From an uncultured Erythrobacter sp. (lineage in GTDB: Bacteria; Pseudomonadota; Alphaproteobacteria; Sphingomonadales; Sphingomonadaceae), in NCBI GenBank assembly GCA_947488155.1, contig CANKYK010000001.1:930001-994000 (forward strand): a stretch of 64,000 bases of DNA. The letters are read 5' to 3'. The first letter of the stretch is position 1. The number at the start of each line of letters is the position of its first letter. The translations under genes were made by a program, and so were the position numbers. Below, piece after piece: positions 1 through 10,016 of this stretch. The notes under the pieces are model-generated. The model was not told the DNA's origin and made no database searches. It worked only from the letters and a program-made list of their open reading frames with translations.

Positions 1-1061
1 TCGTGCTCGTCCCACTCGAGTCCTCTAGGCTCTGAAAGGTCTGTAGAAATGTCTTTAAGCACTTGGCCGGTACGCGCCAGGTAAGCGGCTAAGCATGTTG
101 AATACATCGACCATTCAGCCATGTTTTCGCCTTTGATCAGATATCTTGCGGCTTCCTCTGGGTGCTCAATTGCCAGATCGACTAAATCGGGATTGCCTTT
201 TGTTATCAAGGCCACGCGGAAGTCGTGAAATGCATCATCAGAGCATCCCCCTCTTGCCGCATAGGCAAGCGCCCAAACATTCCAGTGATATAAGCGTTTC
301 ATGTTCTTGGCGTAGAGGGAATAGAACTTACGGATGCTTGGCCCGCTGAATTCTTCCAATCGCACCAACAATGCTGTGGGATCGAGCTCGTCAGAGGCAG
401 AGTTAGCATGGACGTCTTGAAGAAGTCCCCAAAAGGCAACCTCGTCTATCTTAAGATGAAGGGACTCTGCGAGAGGCTTTCGAAACGCTTCCCGTTTTAG
501 CATCTCGCGGGCCGCGACCGTCTCGGCAAGTCTGTCCTCAATCTCCGTGGCTCGATAGAACGCTGCCAAGTTGTCATATGCGGCCAAAGCATTGATCTTC
601 GCCTGTTCAGATCCGTTTCGAACATCCTCAAGATTGGGATACGCTTGTCGCTCCGCGTACGACTCAAGAAACTGCAGCTTCGTTTTCTCGGCGACATTGC
701 GCCAGATTTTCTCGACCAAGTCGGATCTGCCGTCCGCGCTCGCATGCTCAACAAAAACATTCACCCACTCAGGCACGGGCCAACAAAAGCCGCGATAGGC
801 TGAGGCGAGCGGCTCCCAAGCCTTCCGTGTGTAGTAGGCTTCGGTCATGATGTAGGTGGCTATCGCATACGGTGTGCAACCGTCCTGATTGTAGACTTTA
901 AGCTCCAGGTTATGGAGCAAAGCGTCAGAATCCTGGCTCCACGAGCGAAATTTCAACTTGTTTTTCAAACCTTCAATTTCGGCCGCAATCTCAGGATCAT
1001 CTGCGAAGATGAATGGTTTCATCACTTCTAAATCGAAAAATGCTGCAAGTGGGTCTCTCAT
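1..1061 (-). CDS. DUF4240 domain-containing protein (C-terminus truncated by window edge)
   Basis: Hand translation from ATG at 1061 is open to the window edge: MRDPLAAFFDLEVMKPFIF...FWGLLQDV...YHWNVWALAYAARGGCSDDAFHDFRVALITKGNPDLVDLAIEHPEEAARYL, typical DUF4240 pattern. Not in ORF track because no stop is in the window. Confidence 0.7.
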   Translation of the reverse strand, partial: MRDPLAAFFDLEVMKPFIFADDPEIAAEIEGLKNKLKFRSWSQDSDALLHNLELKVYNQDGCTPYAIATYIMTEAYYTRKAWEPLASAYRGFCWPVPEWVNVFVEHASADGRSDLVEKIWRNVAEKTKLQFLESYAERQAYPNLEDVRNGSEQAKINALAAYDNLAAFYRATEIEDRLAETVAAREMLKREAFRKPLAESLHLKIDEVAFWGLLQDVHANSASDELDPTALLVRLEEFSGPSIRKFYSLYAKNMKRLYHWNVWALAYAARGGCSDDAFHDFRVALITKGNPDLVDLAIEHPEEAARYLIKGENMAEWSMYSTCLAAYLARTGQVLKDISTDLSEPRGLEWDEH

Positions 1062-1172
1062 CCAAAATCCCTGCCTAAGAATGGTCTTGAGTTATGCGTT
1101 TTGACGCCCACGAAGGACCTGATCCGGAGCCTCCCGAGCCCACCTGAATTAGCTCTCAACTTGATTGGATCG

Positions 1173-1595
1173 TCAATCCGAGTCCGGGAAAATAATGGGT
1201 CTAAATGAAAGAAACGTAACAAGACCTACTGATAGTCCTGCGATCGAGAAAAGGATGTCATAAGGGTCATAAACTTGGTCACCTCCCAGATTGTGGAAAC
1301 CAAGTTCTTGGCTGATTACATAGAATGCAGCTGCGACGAACGCGCACGCACAAATCCATGGGAGGGTCAGAAACCGCTTTGCAAAAGCCACTCTCTGCGC
1401 GGCCAGCGATAGCAGCATCGCGAGAGCGAGAAACCCGACCAGCCCTTCAGCAAAGTTGGGAAATGAATAAAGAATGACCTCGAAAGCACCATTGGGAAGG
1501 GCCTCCACCAACTGAGAGCGAAAGCGTTTAAGAATGGCAAAGAGGAGAATTGTAACAATCTGGACGATGATAAGGGGCAGAAAGCGTGTTGTCAT
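1173..1595 (-). CDS. hypothetical integral membrane protein
   Basis: 140-aa ORF with about four hydrophobic segments. Confidence 0.55.
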   Translation of the reverse strand: MTTRFLPLIIVQIVTILLFAILKRFRSQLVEALPNGAFEVILYSFPNFAEGLVGFLALAMLLSLAAQRVAFAKRFLTLPWICACAFVAAAFYVISQELGFHNLGGDQVYDPYDILFSIAGLSVGLVTFLSFRPIIFPDSD

Positions 1596-1680
1596 TGTCT
1601 AGTCCATTCGTTCGCCGCCTGCCTAAACCAATTTGGATGATGATCTCTGGATCTTCAGCCAGGCACCAGCCTGCTTGCTT

Positions 1681-2940
1681 TCAATCTTCAAAAGCCGGGA
1701 CGATCCGTTCCGCTGCTATCTGCAGAGCCTTAGGGTCTCGCATCCCCGCTGTTGTCACAATGACCAGGTCCAGTTCCTCAATCAGGATTATGAACTGTCC
1801 ACCGCCACCTTGCGCTGAAGTTGCGAAATACGTCTTATCGCCGACTTTTAAGTCGGCACTCCACCAGAAATAGCCATATCCCTGACCAGAAACATCTTTG
1901 CCGCCGCCATATATGCGATCATCTCCATTGTAGAAAATTCTGCTGGTCGCTTTGGAGATGTAGGCTTCTGGTATCAGCTGCTCGCCGTTCCACTGGCCTT
2001 TGTTCATGGCAAGAGTGCCAAACTTGAGCATATCTCGTGAAGTGAAGCTGGATTTCCAGCCACCTGCCGGAATGCCTCCTAGACCGGCCCGCCATTCGTA
2101 ACCCGTAATGTCCAACTTTTCGATGAGCTCGGTTCTGACAAAGTTCTCAGCGCCGCCGGGAACTACGGCATCGATCACCTGCATGACCATCATGCTACTG
2201 TAGTTTCCGTAAGCGAATTCGGACAGAACCTCATCGGTTATCGGGCTGCTCTGTTCGAGTACCGACTGAGCGAGTTTCTGCCCATCGATCAGGTCGCGAT
2301 ACTGCTCAAACTCCTCGGCCTTCTCACCTTCGATACGAATGCCTGAGCGCATAGTCAGTGCTTGGTGTAACGTGACTTTGTCCGCGCCTTCGACAAGGTC
2401 GGATCGATCAATATCGTTTAGGAAGCTGATCACGGGTTTGTGCAGATCGTCCATGGTCAGATAGCCTAGCTGGATCGCGCGCCCCAGCGCGAGGCTGGTG
2501 TAGGTTTTCGTTGCTGATGCCTGTGGGTGGCTAAGATTGATCCGCCCCCGTTGATAATAGGACTCAAAAACAAGCTTGCCTTTGTGAGAGATAAGCAAAC
2601 TGTCGACTGCACCATGCTGACCGAGAGACAATTCCTCCGTCAGACCCAAAACCATCTGTCGGTCGCCGCCGTCTACGCCCAATTCACCGACGACAATGCC
2701 GTCGCCTCTGTCTTCAGGAGCAATCTCGAAAAAGCCGCCGTCGAGTACTGGCACCTCTCGGATGTCTAATAGATCACTGCCGTCTTCAATTGGCCACGCT
2801 GATGAAACATAGTCCGCATTGGGATCGCCCCAGTGCACCGAATTTTGCGCATCATTTTGCGCCTTTATCGGCTGAGTTGGCAGGCCGATCATTACGAGGG
2901 GCGCCATCGTGAGAGGGATGAGATGTAAGACACGCTTCAT
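1681..2940 (-). CDS. serine hydrolase (class C beta-lactamase-like)
   Basis: Signal peptide; SATKTYTSLALGRAI (SxxK) and YGNYSSMM (YxN-type) motifs. Confidence 0.85.
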   Translation of the reverse strand: MKRVLHLIPLTMAPLVMIGLPTQPIKAQNDAQNSVHWGDPNADYVSSAWPIEDGSDLLDIREVPVLDGGFFEIAPEDRGDGIVVGELGVDGGDRQMVLGLTEELSLGQHGAVDSLLISHKGKLVFESYYQRGRINLSHPQASATKTYTSLALGRAIQLGYLTMDDLHKPVISFLNDIDRSDLVEGADKVTLHQALTMRSGIRIEGEKAEEFEQYRDLIDGQKLAQSVLEQSSPITDEVLSEFAYGNYSSMMVMQVIDAVVPGGAENFVRTELIEKLDITGYEWRAGLGGIPAGGWKSSFTSRDMLKFGTLAMNKGQWNGEQLIPEAYISKATSRIFYNGDDRIYGGGKDVSGQGYGYFWWSADLKVGDKTYFATSAQGGGGQFIILIEELDLVIVTTAGMRDPKALQIAAERIVPAFED

Positions 2941-2991
2941 GATCTATCCTTTGAAAGGCTCATCTTCTTGTCGTTGGGTACGGGTAGAGAA

Positions 2992-3945
2992 TTACTCGCT
3001 ATTCAACCGCACCACATCGAAACCATCCGCTTCCAGCATGGCAATCAGACTATCTTCGCCAGCGAGGTGACCAAGCCCGACGGTAAAGAACACGGTGCCT
3101 TCGTGCTCTGCCATCAGGGTCTTGATCCGATCACGCCAAGTTTCATTACGGCTCACCAGCATTGCATTGTAAATCGCCTCACTCGACCAGGCACCTTCCT
3201 CTCCGTGCAAGAGCCGCCCTATCAGTTCAACATCGCCAGACAGCCATGCATCAGCGATCATCGCTTGCTGGTCCGGCCTGTCGCGCAAGGACCGCGCGCT
3301 ATGCAGGAGCATGCCCACTTGTTCCTCTTCCGAAAACCTCGCCATGACTTGCATCAGATCTGACGGGCCCTCCAGCGATCTAACCTCGATGGCACGATCT
3401 TTCGCCATGCCTAGCAGTTGGTTCGATGGAACGTTCTCCAGATCATAGCCACCCTGCGAGATCGCCAATACGCCAAGTTGAATGGAAGCAAGCCAAGGCC
3501 TTAGAGGATCAAGGGCCGATAAAGGTGCTCCAATTGCGGTTGAGATGGCGTTGAGTTCGTCGCGCTCATTCTCATCAAGTTGCGAGCTGAGGCTGCGCCC
3601 GTCCGTATTAAGGCCGATCTGCGGAATAAGTGACTGGACAGCGGCCTGCGATTCTGGCGAGCTGCTATCGGTTTCAATCAGAAACAGATTGGCGTCAGTG
3701 AGAGAATCCGAGATCAGTTTGCTTTGCCAATCAGTGCCGGGTTTGAGAACCGGTGCAAATCCAAACAGATGAATGGTCGTATCTTCATCGCTGATTGTCC
3801 AAAGCGCGGGACCGGGGGTTGGCGCGCCCTCCACTGCCGAAACGGGTTCGCTCGAGCGTGCGGTCGCGCAAGCTGTGAGCGCACCTGCAAGCAGAGGTAT
3901 AGCTAGAAATTTGAGTGCAGCTGTCCTGTATGGCGAAAACACCAT
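2992..3945 (-). CDS. TraB/GumN family protein
   Basis: Lipoprotein-like signal; ALWTISDEDTTIHLFGFAPVLKPGTDW and C-terminal FFTVGLGHLAGEDSLIAMLEADGFDVVRL typical of the family. Confidence 0.85.
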   Translation of the reverse strand: MVFSPYRTAALKFLAIPLLAGALTACATARSSEPVSAVEGAPTPGPALWTISDEDTTIHLFGFAPVLKPGTDWQSKLISDSLTDANLFLIETDSSSPESQAAVQSLIPQIGLNTDGRSLSSQLDENERDELNAISTAIGAPLSALDPLRPWLASIQLGVLAISQGGYDLENVPSNQLLGMAKDRAIEVRSLEGPSDLMQVMARFSEEEQVGMLLHSARSLRDRPDQQAMIADAWLSGDVELIGRLLHGEEGAWSSEAIYNAMLVSRNETWRDRIKTLMAEHEGTVFFTVGLGHLAGEDSLIAMLEADGFDVVRLNSE

Positions 3946-3977
3946 GAGAATTCTCCAAATGTTAGATGGTTAAGGGG

Positions 3978-4634
3978 TCAGTTTGTTATCGAACGGCGGA
4001 AGTTCTGGCGGGCAGCAAGCTGACGCGCTTGCAGCCAAGTTAAGGCCTTGAGAGCGCAAATAAGTCCGAGCAGGATCCACTGCGCCATTTGCCCGCCGAC
4101 CAAAAACGGCAGCGGCAATGTAACAAGGACGATTGTCACAAGCCTCCGCCCGAGCATACGATGCGTTTTCGTCCAAACAGTGTGGTCAGAAAGGGTAGCG
4201 GCAGTGCGAAACCCGACCTTGCCTTCAAATGGCACCGTTACAACAAAGTTGCCGATCAAACCGAATGCGAGCGCGATGAAGTAGAAAAATGCAATCTGCG
4301 AACCTTCGGATTCAATAAAACCGTACAGATCGAGTGGAATGAGAACTTGCATCAGCAAGCCCGCCAAGGCGAACAACTGCACAGATAAAGCAGGAAGAAT
4401 TGCAGCCTTCCCTGATGTCTCGGCCAGACGCCGACGTTTGAACCAAATGGTTGGAACCGTCAGCAACAGGCCGAAGCCGGCCCAGAACAGCGGGAATGTT
4501 ATGACGCTTAGCATTTGTGATTTGAATTCGGTCAATCCTGCCTTTTCCGGCGGGTATCCATTGGCCCAAAGGGTGATGCCGATACAGGCGGTGAGCGCCA
4601 CGATGATTGCAGCGGTGAAGAGAGACTGTCTCAT
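3978..4634 (-). CDS. SdpI-like membrane protein
   Basis: Multi-TM with VGFRTAATLSDHTVWTKTHRMLGR, similar to the SdpI G-R-TP-TLS-E-VW-THR signature; adjacent ArsR-type regulator. Confidence 0.65.
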   Translation of the reverse strand: MRQSLFTAAIIVALTACIGITLWANGYPPEKAGLTEFKSQMLSVITFPLFWAGFGLLLTVPTIWFKRRRLAETSGKAAILPALSVQLFALAGLLMQVLIPLDLYGFIESEGSQIAFFYFIALAFGLIGNFVVTVPFEGKVGFRTAATLSDHTVWTKTHRMLGRRLVTIVLVTLPLPFLVGGQMAQWILLGLICALKALTWLQARQLAARQNFRRSITN

Positions 4635-4957
4635 GGGCTTGGTTCCGGTTTTCTAGAATTGGATGCTGCACTGCTTTTGCTGGCGGCCGCATCATTGTGG
4701 CCAAGCAAGTCCATCAAAGCGGACATCGCTTCTTCAGCTACTGTTGCGTTCAGATGATATGTGATGGTGACCCCATCTCTCTCGCCTCGGATGAGATCAG
4801 CTCCTTTAAGAGCAGAGAAATGGGTCGACATCGTCGGCTTGGAAACCTGATACGCCTCAGCGAGGTCTCCAGCGGTGGCAGGACCATCCTTGAGCCGCGC
4901 AACAATATCGCGGCGGATCGGATGGTTGAGCGCTTTCAGGACTTCGGCGAGCTTCAT
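4631..4957 (-). CDS. ArsR/SdpR-type winged-helix autorepressor
   Basis: LKALNHPIRRDIVARLKDGPATAGDLAEAYQVSKPTMSTHFSALKGADLI; overlaps downstream SdpI-like ORF. Confidence 0.85.
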   Translation of the reverse strand: MKLAEVLKALNHPIRRDIVARLKDGPATAGDLAEAYQVSKPTMSTHFSALKGADLIRGERDGVTITYHLNATVAEEAMSALMDLLGHNDAAASKSSAASNSRKPEPSP

Positions 4958-5328
4958 TCCCCTTAGTTAGGGATAGATCTAATTAGAGTCAAGGCTAATT
5001 AAAGGGATCGCATCTAATGATGATGAGTCGGAGTGGCATCATGGCCGGTTCCACTCCCAATGATGGTCATTCTATAGCTGACACGAGACACCTCAAAGCC
5101 AACGCTCAAGTGAGTTCCGGGTACAGTATACTTAACTGACTGTAGCGGCCCACAGCCAAAGCCTCGCCCTCGCGGTCAGACTTGTGCGCATCGTCGTTCC
5201 CCGCATCACGTAACCCAGCGCGGCTATCGCCACTTGCCCATGCTCCTTTTGGGCAATGATCGCACGCATCGCAAAGTCATTTGCTTGGGATTAAGACCGG
5301 CGAAACCCGCGCACCATTGAGGGTGTTA

Positions 5329-5505
5329 CCCCGGATCAAGCCCGGGATGACGAATGAAGCGGGCTGCGATGGCCACCAAACTTGACCGTTCCTTCCTGCA
5401 TCACCCCAAATCCAAACACGTCATGCTGAATTCAGTTCAGCATCCATCGCCGCGCGCTACTGGAGATGTTTGTTCTGAGGATGGACCCTGAACCAAGTTC
5501 AGGGT
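5329..5505. repeat. three short REP-like hairpins
   Basis: CCCGG-N7-CCGGG (5330-5346); ATGCTGAA-TTCAG-TTCAGCAT (5423-5443); ACCCTGAA-CCAAG-TTCAGGGT (5485-5505). Confidence 0.7.
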
Positions 5506-5709
5506 GACGACACGGGGTAAGGCATGGCAGCGAGCCAATTTTCCTACTCGATGCGCCTTCGCTAGAACTGCGGCATGCCTTTGCTCCACGCTCTCCACCC
5601 GCACCTTAATCGAGTAAATCGATCAATCAGCGCGGCTGTGATCGATTGGTTTTTTGACCATGACTGTGTTCCAGCCGTTCCAAGCGTGCCTCACATGCGA
5701 TGGATGGAG

Positions 5710-6708
5710 CTAGGTCAAAATCCGCTCAAACAGCCAGAAGCTGGCGATGGTGCCGATGGCGTAGGTGATGAGCTTCAGAGCAATCGGCCATGCCTGAGGC
5801 GCCCAGCGGAGGACCAGCCAGCGCAGGCAGAGCGCAACGGCGATGACCAGCAATTGCCCCGCCTCAACGCCAATGTTGAAGGCCAGCAAGGCGGCGGGCA
5901 TCTCGCCAGGTGGCAGGCCAATCTCCGACAGCGCGCCCGCAAAGCCAAACCCATGCAGCAGGCCGAAACCCAGCGCGACCAGCCACGGCGCGCGCTGTGT
6001 CCAGCTCCTCGGGCGATCCGGCTTGCCGCGACCGTGCAGCTCCACCGCCAGAAACAGGATAGACAGCGCGATCAGCGCCTCTACGGGTCGCTGCAGCAAT
6101 CCGGCATAGCCCAATGTGGTCGCGACCAAGGTAACCGAGTGCGCTACCGTGAAGGCCGTGGCCGCTTTAACGACCGACCAGCCGCCGCGCACCAGCAGCA
6201 CCAGCGCGATGACGAACAGCAGATGGTCCCAGCCAAGCACAATGTGCTCAACCCCGATGGCAAAGTAGCTGCGCGCGACGCCCCAAGTGGTGGGCGCGGC
6301 GGCGATGAGAACGCTTGGCATGTCGGACGTCAGCCGAGAGGTCTGCGACGCTTGCCCAATCGGAACCACCCGCAGCAGCGCATCCGAACCGCTGGGCAGC
6401 GCAGCAAAGCCAATCCGCTGATCCGCAAGCGCGCCCTCGCATTGCAACCGACCGTGGCCAAGCTGTGCTAGCGGGGCAGCGCGAAGAACGGGCCCTTCGA
6501 TAAAGGCGCAGTTCTCCGGGATCACCAGCGCTGGAACGGGACCGGCAGCCTGGTCGGCCGATGCGACGGGCAGCTTCCAATCGAGCAGCCACTCGCCTGC
6601 CTCTTGCTCAGACAGTTCAACAACGGCGGGGCGGATCTCATCAGCGGACGCGGGCACAGCAAGCAGCACCGCGGCACACGTCAGCAGCCATCCAAGCCAT
6701 GACCTCAC
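5710..6708 (-). CDS. HupE/UreJ family protein
   Basis: Signal peptide plus C-terminal FAIGVEHIVLGWDHLLFVIALVLL...FTVAHSVTLVATTLG...GLLHGFGFAGALSEIGLP. Confidence 0.85.
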   Translation of the reverse strand: MRSWLGWLLTCAAVLLAVPASADEIRPAVVELSEQEAGEWLLDWKLPVASADQAAGPVPALVIPENCAFIEGPVLRAAPLAQLGHGRLQCEGALADQRIGFAALPSGSDALLRVVPIGQASQTSRLTSDMPSVLIAAAPTTWGVARSYFAIGVEHIVLGWDHLLFVIALVLLVRGGWSVVKAATAFTVAHSVTLVATTLGYAGLLQRPVEALIALSILFLAVELHGRGKPDRPRSWTQRAPWLVALGFGLLHGFGFAGALSEIGLPPGEMPAALLAFNIGVEAGQLLVIAVALCLRWLVLRWAPQAWPIALKLITYAIGTIASFWLFERILT

Positions 6709-7538
6709 TCAGCGATCTCAACCGTGTAGGCGCCGCGCAGCAGTTCGTAGGCCGCTTCCTTGCGGGAGGCGATCGTCTCGCTGCGCCAATCGTTCAGGAC
6801 TTGGTCGCGAACCTCGGTAAAGTCGGGCGCAGCCGCGCTGGTTCTCGCTCGCAATCGGACCACATGCCACCCGAAGCCAGAGCGCAAAGGTCCTTGCCAA
6901 CTATCTCCGGGATCAAGCTTAGCGAGCTCCTTCAAGAACACCTCACCAAAGCGGGTGTCGACTTCGCGCGCAGGCATCCCTTGCGCGGACGCGGGCAAGC
7001 TGATGGTCTCGCCGGTGGCGCTCCAATCAGTGCCCGAGGTGAGACCGGCAATCGCAGACTTGGCCGCACTCTCACTCTCGAAATAGAGCTGGTCAAAGCT
7101 GTAGCTCACTGCGCCGGCATAACGCTCCGCATTGGCCTCATACCAAGCGCGCAAGGTCTCGTCAGAAGGCGTCGCAGCTTCTGCACGTGCGCCGGCCGCG
7201 AGGTCCATCTTGCTCGCAAGCCTTCGCCTAACGACAGCATCGCCCTGATCAAAACCCAGACGCAGCGCCTCGCGATACAGCACTTCATCGCGGACAAACC
7301 GCTCAATCTGCTGATCAAGCTCCGCATCAGTTGGCGCCCGGCCCAAGGTCCGCTCAAATCTCAGGGACAGGTCGGCCTGGACCGCGCGATCGATGTCTAT
7401 CGTTCGGTTGGCGGGATCGACCTCGTCGCCGCGCCAAGCAAACAGGGCAAAGACGAGCGCGCCCGCGGCCAGGAAATGGACCAGCGGTTCGCGTGTCCAA
7501 TTGGGCCAGGTTCTGACCCCGTCGTCAGGCTCGCTCAC
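6705..7538 (-). CDS. membrane-anchored peptidylprolyl isomerase (parvulin/PpiC type)
   Basis: N-terminal TM anchor, SYSFDQLYFES..., DSWQGPLRSGFGWHVVRLRAR. Start taken as GTG at 7538 overlapping the upstream stop rather than the longer ORF start. Confidence 0.75.
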   Translation of the reverse strand: MSEPDDGVRTWPNWTREPLVHFLAAGALVFALFAWRGDEVDPANRTIDIDRAVQADLSLRFERTLGRAPTDAELDQQIERFVRDEVLYREALRLGFDQGDAVVRRRLASKMDLAAGARAEAATPSDETLRAWYEANAERYAGAVSYSFDQLYFESESAAKSAIAGLTSGTDWSATGETISLPASAQGMPAREVDTRFGEVFLKELAKLDPGDSWQGPLRSGFGWHVVRLRARTSAAAPDFTEVRDQVLNDWRSETIASRKEAAYELLRGAYTVEIAE

Positions 7539-9547
7539 CCTTCCTCCATGATCGCAGGAGCCGTCGCCACCACCGCAGGCCGAAGCCATATCGGTGAGGT
7601 ATACGCACGCTCTTGCGCTACAGCGTCGGCCATCGCGTCCTCTGACAGAGTTATCCCAAAACGCACCGCATCAAACAGCGACCAGCGCGGCGTTGGGATC
7701 TCGATGACGCGGACATAGTAGAATGCGCGCTGGCCCTCAGAGTAGTCTGGATCAGTCCAGACCGTGCGCAGTTCGGCGGCACCGATGTCATTGGTGTAGG
7801 TTGCCGTCTCGCGGTCGACCGTATCGCCGACAGAGGGCACTTTGCCGCCTGCTAGCGCGCGGCTCTCCATGGCGCTCCACACGACATCATAGACCTGTTC
7901 CTGAGCTTCGCCTGAGGCATCAATCCACCCCTTCACAACCTGAACGCGGTCAAGGTTTGCGCCATCAGGATCTTTCAGGGCAGATATCATGAAGTTTGGA
8001 GCGCTGCCATTATCGGTCAATTCGCCGCCCATTGGCACGCCGCGTGTATAGCCAGCCCTCACCCAATCGCCGTCCCAATCTGCATCGGTGAAGTCAAATC
8101 CGCCAAAGACACGCACAGACATGCGCGGACCAGTGGTGGCGTAAACCTCTCGCCGAGAGAACGCGTCAAAAATCTCTGCCCGTGTGTTGCCGCGCGCCCA
8201 TGCCGCTGCATAACCGCCCGCAAGATAATGCCAGCCGAACCGTCCTTCGCGTGTTCCAAGGTTCTGCGCGGCAGCAGCACGATCTTCGACACTTGGCTCA
8301 TTGCCGGTATGCTTACCGAAGAAATTGTCCTCATCACCCGTGGCGAGCGACGTATGACTATCGGTCGAACCGATCATACCAAAGGCATAGGGGTTCACGC
8401 CAAGCTGTTCTTCTAACGAGAGGCCTCGCTTCAGCGCTTCTCGGACATAATTTCCGCCCAGCATCTCAGGCTCGGTTTTGGCTGTGAGTGGCAAATTGCC
8501 AAGCTCCCAGCCTTTCACGCCATAACCTGCCATCTCATCATTGGGAGAGAGCAGCGGGTGAGCCTCGCTGTCCCCTTTTATCTGCGTGACCTCGACCACC
8601 GGTTCCGCCGCCGCTCGCTTGGCTGCATATTCTGCGGTCATTGCACTGCCATCAGGCATGGTCATCTCAAACATCATCCCGTTGGAAAGGTTCGAGTTGT
8701 GCGGAATGGCGAGCGCTTTCCCGCCCGTCTTATCCGCATAGGCGCTCATATAGTCCCACAATTGCTCTGGCGTCGTGCTCAGGCCCGGGAAAGGCAAGAC
8801 TTGGCTGGTTCGATCGCTGCCATCGCGAAACATCACCACCCGGTGCAAATTATTGCCATTCGGCATGAGGGTCCATTCAAACCCCGCCAGCGCGGTGAAG
8901 CTGCCCGGCTTATTGTAGCGATCAAGGATCTCCAGCTGGGTATTCCAAATGTCGGTGGTGTTTTCCTTTTGCCGCTCTGGATCGCTCATCGCCTCAGGCA
9001 AAGTGCCATTGGCTGCCGCAGTAATTAGCTCCCCGATTGCGCGCTGAGATTGCTCGGGGCTTTCATGCATCATGTCATACCAGCGCAGCATGGTCTCATC
9101 GCCCATCGCTTGCACGCCGATCCGCGGGGCATCGTAAAGCCGCCGCGTCGCCCCGAGACCATCGGAATGGTCAGCAATAACCAGAAAATCGAGCGGCCGG
9201 GCGAGCTTGGCTGGTGCACCAGTGGTCGCCGTTACCTCTTCACCGCTAGCGAAACGCAGCGCCTCTTCCGGACCAAGGCGGACGCCGAAGCCAAAGGCAT
9301 CGACCGAATTGTCTGTATGCAGGTGAGTGTCACCCCAATAGGGGCGGTCGGGAAACTCTGCGAGCTCGATAGTGCCTTCGCCATCGCCGCTTTGCGCCTC
9401 GTCAACGCCGCTCAGCGCGTCGCATCCAGCGAGCGAAATGCTCGCAATCCCAGTCAAAGTTGCCGCTTTCCATGTCATCTGCATGGCGTCCCTCCCATTC
9501 CTCTTTTTATGGCCAAGAATGTGGGCTGAGATAGCGCACTTCGTCAA
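7535..9547 (-). CDS. DUF3604 domain-containing protein
   Basis: PYWGDTHLHTDNSVDAFGFG...PLDFLVIADHSDGLG and FGMIGSTDSHTSLATG typical of DUF3604. ORF start may be over-extended. Confidence 0.85.
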   Translation of the reverse strand: MTKCAISAHILGHKKRNGRDAMQMTWKAATLTGIASISLAGCDALSGVDEAQSGDGEGTIELAEFPDRPYWGDTHLHTDNSVDAFGFGVRLGPEEALRFASGEEVTATTGAPAKLARPLDFLVIADHSDGLGATRRLYDAPRIGVQAMGDETMLRWYDMMHESPEQSQRAIGELITAAANGTLPEAMSDPERQKENTTDIWNTQLEILDRYNKPGSFTALAGFEWTLMPNGNNLHRVVMFRDGSDRTSQVLPFPGLSTTPEQLWDYMSAYADKTGGKALAIPHNSNLSNGMMFEMTMPDGSAMTAEYAAKRAAAEPVVEVTQIKGDSEAHPLLSPNDEMAGYGVKGWELGNLPLTAKTEPEMLGGNYVREALKRGLSLEEQLGVNPYAFGMIGSTDSHTSLATGDEDNFFGKHTGNEPSVEDRAAAAQNLGTREGRFGWHYLAGGYAAAWARGNTRAEIFDAFSRREVYATTGPRMSVRVFGGFDFTDADWDGDWVRAGYTRGVPMGGELTDNGSAPNFMISALKDPDGANLDRVQVVKGWIDASGEAQEQVYDVVWSAMESRALAGGKVPSVGDTVDRETATYTNDIGAAELRTVWTDPDYSEGQRAFYYVRVIEIPTPRWSLFDAVRFGITLSEDAMADAVAQERAYTSPIWLRPAVVATAPAIMEEG

Positions 9548-9561
9548 GCCAAAGGGAATGG

Positions 9562-10011
9562 TCAGCCTGACTTTTGCAGCAAGGCAGAACGCTCACAGCG
9601 GCACACAACCTCATCGTGCTGGTTCGTCAACTCATGGATGAAGGTCACGACGCCCGCCTCTGGGCGTGACTTGCTGGGGCGAAGTTCTTTGACTTCGCTC
9701 GCCGCGCGCAAGGTGTCGCCGATGAACACTGGCTTGGGCGTCACGACCTTATCAAAGCCTAGGTTCGCGACCAATGTGCCCAAGGTTGTGTCGCCCACTG
9801 AGAGCCCAACCAGAAGCGAAAATGTGAAGGTCGAATTGACCAGGATTTGCCCAAACCCGCTTTCCTTCGCCGCCTCCACATCAAGGTGAAGCGGCTGAGG
9901 ATTGTGTGTCATGGTCGAAAACAGGAGGTTGTCCGTCTCGGTCACTGTGCGGCGGATATCGTGTTCGATCCGTTCACCCACCTGCCATTCGTCAAAGTAC
10001 TTTCCTGCCAT
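9562..10011 (-). CDS. MaoC family dehydratase
   Basis: [45 protein letters not shown] hot-dog/MaoC pattern. Confidence 0.9.
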   Translation of the reverse strand: MAGKYFDEWQVGERIEHDIRRTVTETDNLLFSTMTHNPQPLHLDVEAAKESGFGQILVNSTFTFSLLVGLSVGDTTLGTLVANLGFDKVVTPKPVFIGDTLRAASEVKELRPSKSRPEAGVVTFIHELTNQHDEVVCRCERSALLQKSG

Positions 10012-10016
10012 TGGCT

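Noticed and set aside
5200-5330. Possible decayed IS110-type transposase (minus-strand AGFAGLNPKQ near 5290-5320)
   Set aside because: Only a short motif-like stretch, stop codons soon after, no inverted repeats or target duplication visible; too weak to call.
5575-7718. Long + strand ORFs 5575-6471 and 6561-7718
   Set aside because: Antisense shadows of the HupE-like and PPIase genes in high-GC sequence; composition (Gln/Arg/Ala-rich) and lack of motifs indicate non-coding frames.
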